NCBI RefSeq assembly: GCF_900109785.1
Contig: NZ_FOBH01000008.1
Location: 1 to 64,000 of the forward strand
DNA: 64,000 nt
Direction: 5' to 3'
DNA from: Nitrosovibrio tenuis
GTDB lineage: Bacteria > Pseudomonadota > Gammaproteobacteria > Burkholderiales > Nitrosomonadaceae
Below, piece by piece: positions 62,799 to 64,000 of the stretch (positions are counted from its first letter, which is position 1; each line of letters begins with the position of its first letter). The translations under genes and the position numbers were made by a program. The notes under the pieces are model-generated. The model did not search any database, was not told where the DNA came from, and saw only the letters and a list, made by a program, of their open reading frames with translations.

Positions 62799-64000
62799 CT
62801 ACCTTTCATATGCCAGAACGGGCGCTAGCCACTTTTCTGTTTCTTCCAGCGGCCAGCCTTTACGCTTCGCGTAGTCTTCCACCTGATCCTTGCCAATCTT
62901 GCCCACTGCAAAATAGTCCGCTCCAGGATGAGAAAAGTAGAAACCCGACACCGCCGCTGTAGGAACCATGGCGTAGGATTCGGTCACGATGATGCCTGAA
63001 TTTTCCGGGGCTTTGAGCAGTTCGAACAATGGTCCTTTTTCCGTATGGTCCGGGCACGCCGGGTACCCCGGCGCGGGGCGGATGCCGCGATATTCCTCGT
63101 TGACCATCTGCTCGTTGCTGAGGTTTTCATCCTTGACGAAACCCCAGAATTCGCGCCGCACCCGCCAGTGCATATGCTCGGCGAAAGATTCAGCCAGTCG
63201 GTCGGCCAGCGCCTTCAACATGATGGCGCTGTAATCGTCATGCGCCTCCTCAAATGCCTTCACGCGGGCATCGATACCGAGCCCGGCGGTCACTGCGAAC
63301 GCACCGATAAAGTCCCGAATTCCCGTTTCCCTGGGAGCGACAAAATCGGCGAGGCATAGATTGGGGCGCCCGGCAGGTTTCATGGTTTGCTGCCGTAGAT
63401 TATGAAACGTCATCGCTATCCTGGTACGTGCTTTGTCGGCATAGATTTCTATGTCATCTTTATGGACGGTATTGGCGGGGAACAAGCCGAATACGGCATT
63501 GGCGCCCAGCCATTTCTGCTCGACGATCTTTTTCAGCATGGCCTGCGCATCGCGATACAGATTGCTGGCCGCCTCGCCTACCACTTCATCCTGCAGGATC
63601 GCGGGGAAGCGCCCGGACAACTCCCATGCCTGGAAGAATGGCGTCCAGTCTATGAACGGAACCAGTTTTTCCAGGGGATAATTTCGCAGGGACCTCACGC
63701 CGATAAAGTCCGGTTCAGGCGGAGTGTAGCTTTCCCACTCGGTTTTAAAAGCATTTTTGCGCGCTTCCGCTATGGATAACATTGGCGATGGCCCCTTTTT
63801 GGCTTTATGCTGGGTGCGCACTCTCTCGTATTCCGTTTTCAGATCCTGAACATAACCAGCTCGCAAATCTTGGGATAGAAGATTGCTGCAGACCCCGACA
63901 GCACGGCTTGCATCAGGTACCCATACCGTAACGCCGCTGTAATTCGGCGCGACCTTCACGGCGGTATGTACGCGCGAAGTGGTTGCGCCGCCGATCAATA
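62799..64000 (-). CDS. metH: cobalamin-dependent methionine synthase, 3' part (partial)
   Basis: The C-terminal 400 residues of MetH. The gene enters from beyond the right edge, and the first Met visible is internal. IGGATTSRVHTAVKVAP ends the B12-binding domain. The rest is the activation domain that uses AdoMet to rescue oxidised enzyme, with YFAVGKIGKDQVEDYAKRKGW and RPAPGYPACPDHTEK as its AdoMet-binding block. The enzyme methylates homocysteine. It implies a cobalamin supply, consistent with btuF in this window. Confidence 0.95.
   Translation of the reverse strand, partial: LIGGATTSRVHTAVKVAPNYSGVTVWVPDASRAVGVCSNLLSQDLRAGYVQDLKTEYERVRTQHKAKKGPSPMLSIAEARKNAFKTEWESYTPPEPDFIGVRSLRNYPLEKLVPFIDWTPFFQAWELSGRFPAILQDEVVGEAASNLYRDAQAMLKKIVEQKWLGANAVFGLFPANTVHKDDIEIYADKARTRIAMTFHNLRQQTMKPAGRPNLCLADFVAPRETGIRDFIGAFAVTAGLGIDARVKAFEEAHDDYSAIMLKALADRLAESFAEHMHWRVRREFWGFVKDENLSNEQMVNEEYRGIRPAPGYPACPDHTEKGPLFELLKAPENSGIIVTESYAMVPTAAVSGFYFSHPGADYFAVGKIGKDQVEDYAKRKGWPLEETEKWLAPVLAYER

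Noticed and set aside
1-64000. CRISPR array
   Set aside because: No series of regularly spaced short repeats was seen. The only tandem repeats are the two abutting 50-bp units and coding repeats.

Overview
The window looks like the chromosome of a betaproteobacterium. The order kdsC-lptC-lptA-lptB-rpoN-hpf-hprK-rapZ and the block yicC / gmk-rpoZ-spoT are typical of that class. An ammonia oxidiser such as Nitrosospira is my best guess from memory of this gene order, but no diagnostic gene is present, so the genus is inference only.

Layout. (1) 1-2.95 kb: two tandem 50-bp repeats that may be the end of an insertion sequence, then a glycine-zipper lipoprotein and a Sel1-repeat protein. (2) 3.3-11.5 kb: an accessory region built from mobile-element parts. 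A Tn3-type serine resolvase is followed by a TIR-domain gene overlapping a large gene with a ClpA/B-N-like region and a membrane-anchored KAP P-loop NTPase (candidate defence or cell-death module). Next come a Tn3 transposase remnant, an intact dihydroxyacetone kinase, a resolvase stub, a broken NACHT/STAND-like gene and a frameshifted DUF927 gene. (3) 11.6-18.3 kb: small envelope and secreted proteins (tandem-repeat secreted protein, ChaB-like, two small lipoproteins or glycine-zipper proteins, an 11-repeat Sel1 protein, a spermidine-synthase-like protein, DUF3460). (4) 18.3-27.2 kb: a complete beta-oxidation cluster on the minus strand, transcribed fadE, fadD, thioesterase, fadN-type dehydrogenase/hydratase, thiolase. 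(5) 27.2-47.7 kb: housekeeping genes. These are a BON-domain lipoprotein, miaA, a divergent DAHP-synthase-like gene, btuF-like, ispH, the LPS transport and sigma-54 block, ubiX, 5-formyl-THF cyclo-ligase, mutY, tRNA-Gly(CCC), thiS-thiG, trmB, hemW, rdgB, rph and yicC. (6) 47.8-58.85 kb: an integrated island bounded by 16-bp near-identical repeats. It holds a P4-type integrase, a second tyrosine recombinase with two small DNA-binding proteins, and a type I restriction-modification operon hsdM-rhuM-hsdS-hsdR in which hsdM is frameshifted. (7) 58.9-64 kb: trxC, gmk, rpoZ, spoT and the 3' part of metH, which runs off the window.

How the parts work together. lptC, lptA and lptB supply LPS export and kdsC supplies Kdo. 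rpoN, hpf, hprK and rapZ form the usual nitrogen/phosphotransfer regulatory neighbourhood, but ptsN is absent from its usual place between hpf and hprK. The fad genes would take a fatty acid from activation to acetyl-CoA. The region contains three immunity-type loci of different condition: an apparently intact TIR/KAP module, a dead NACHT-like gene, and a type I R-M system whose methyltransferase is interrupted while its nuclease is open. That last combination should be checked first against the raw reads.
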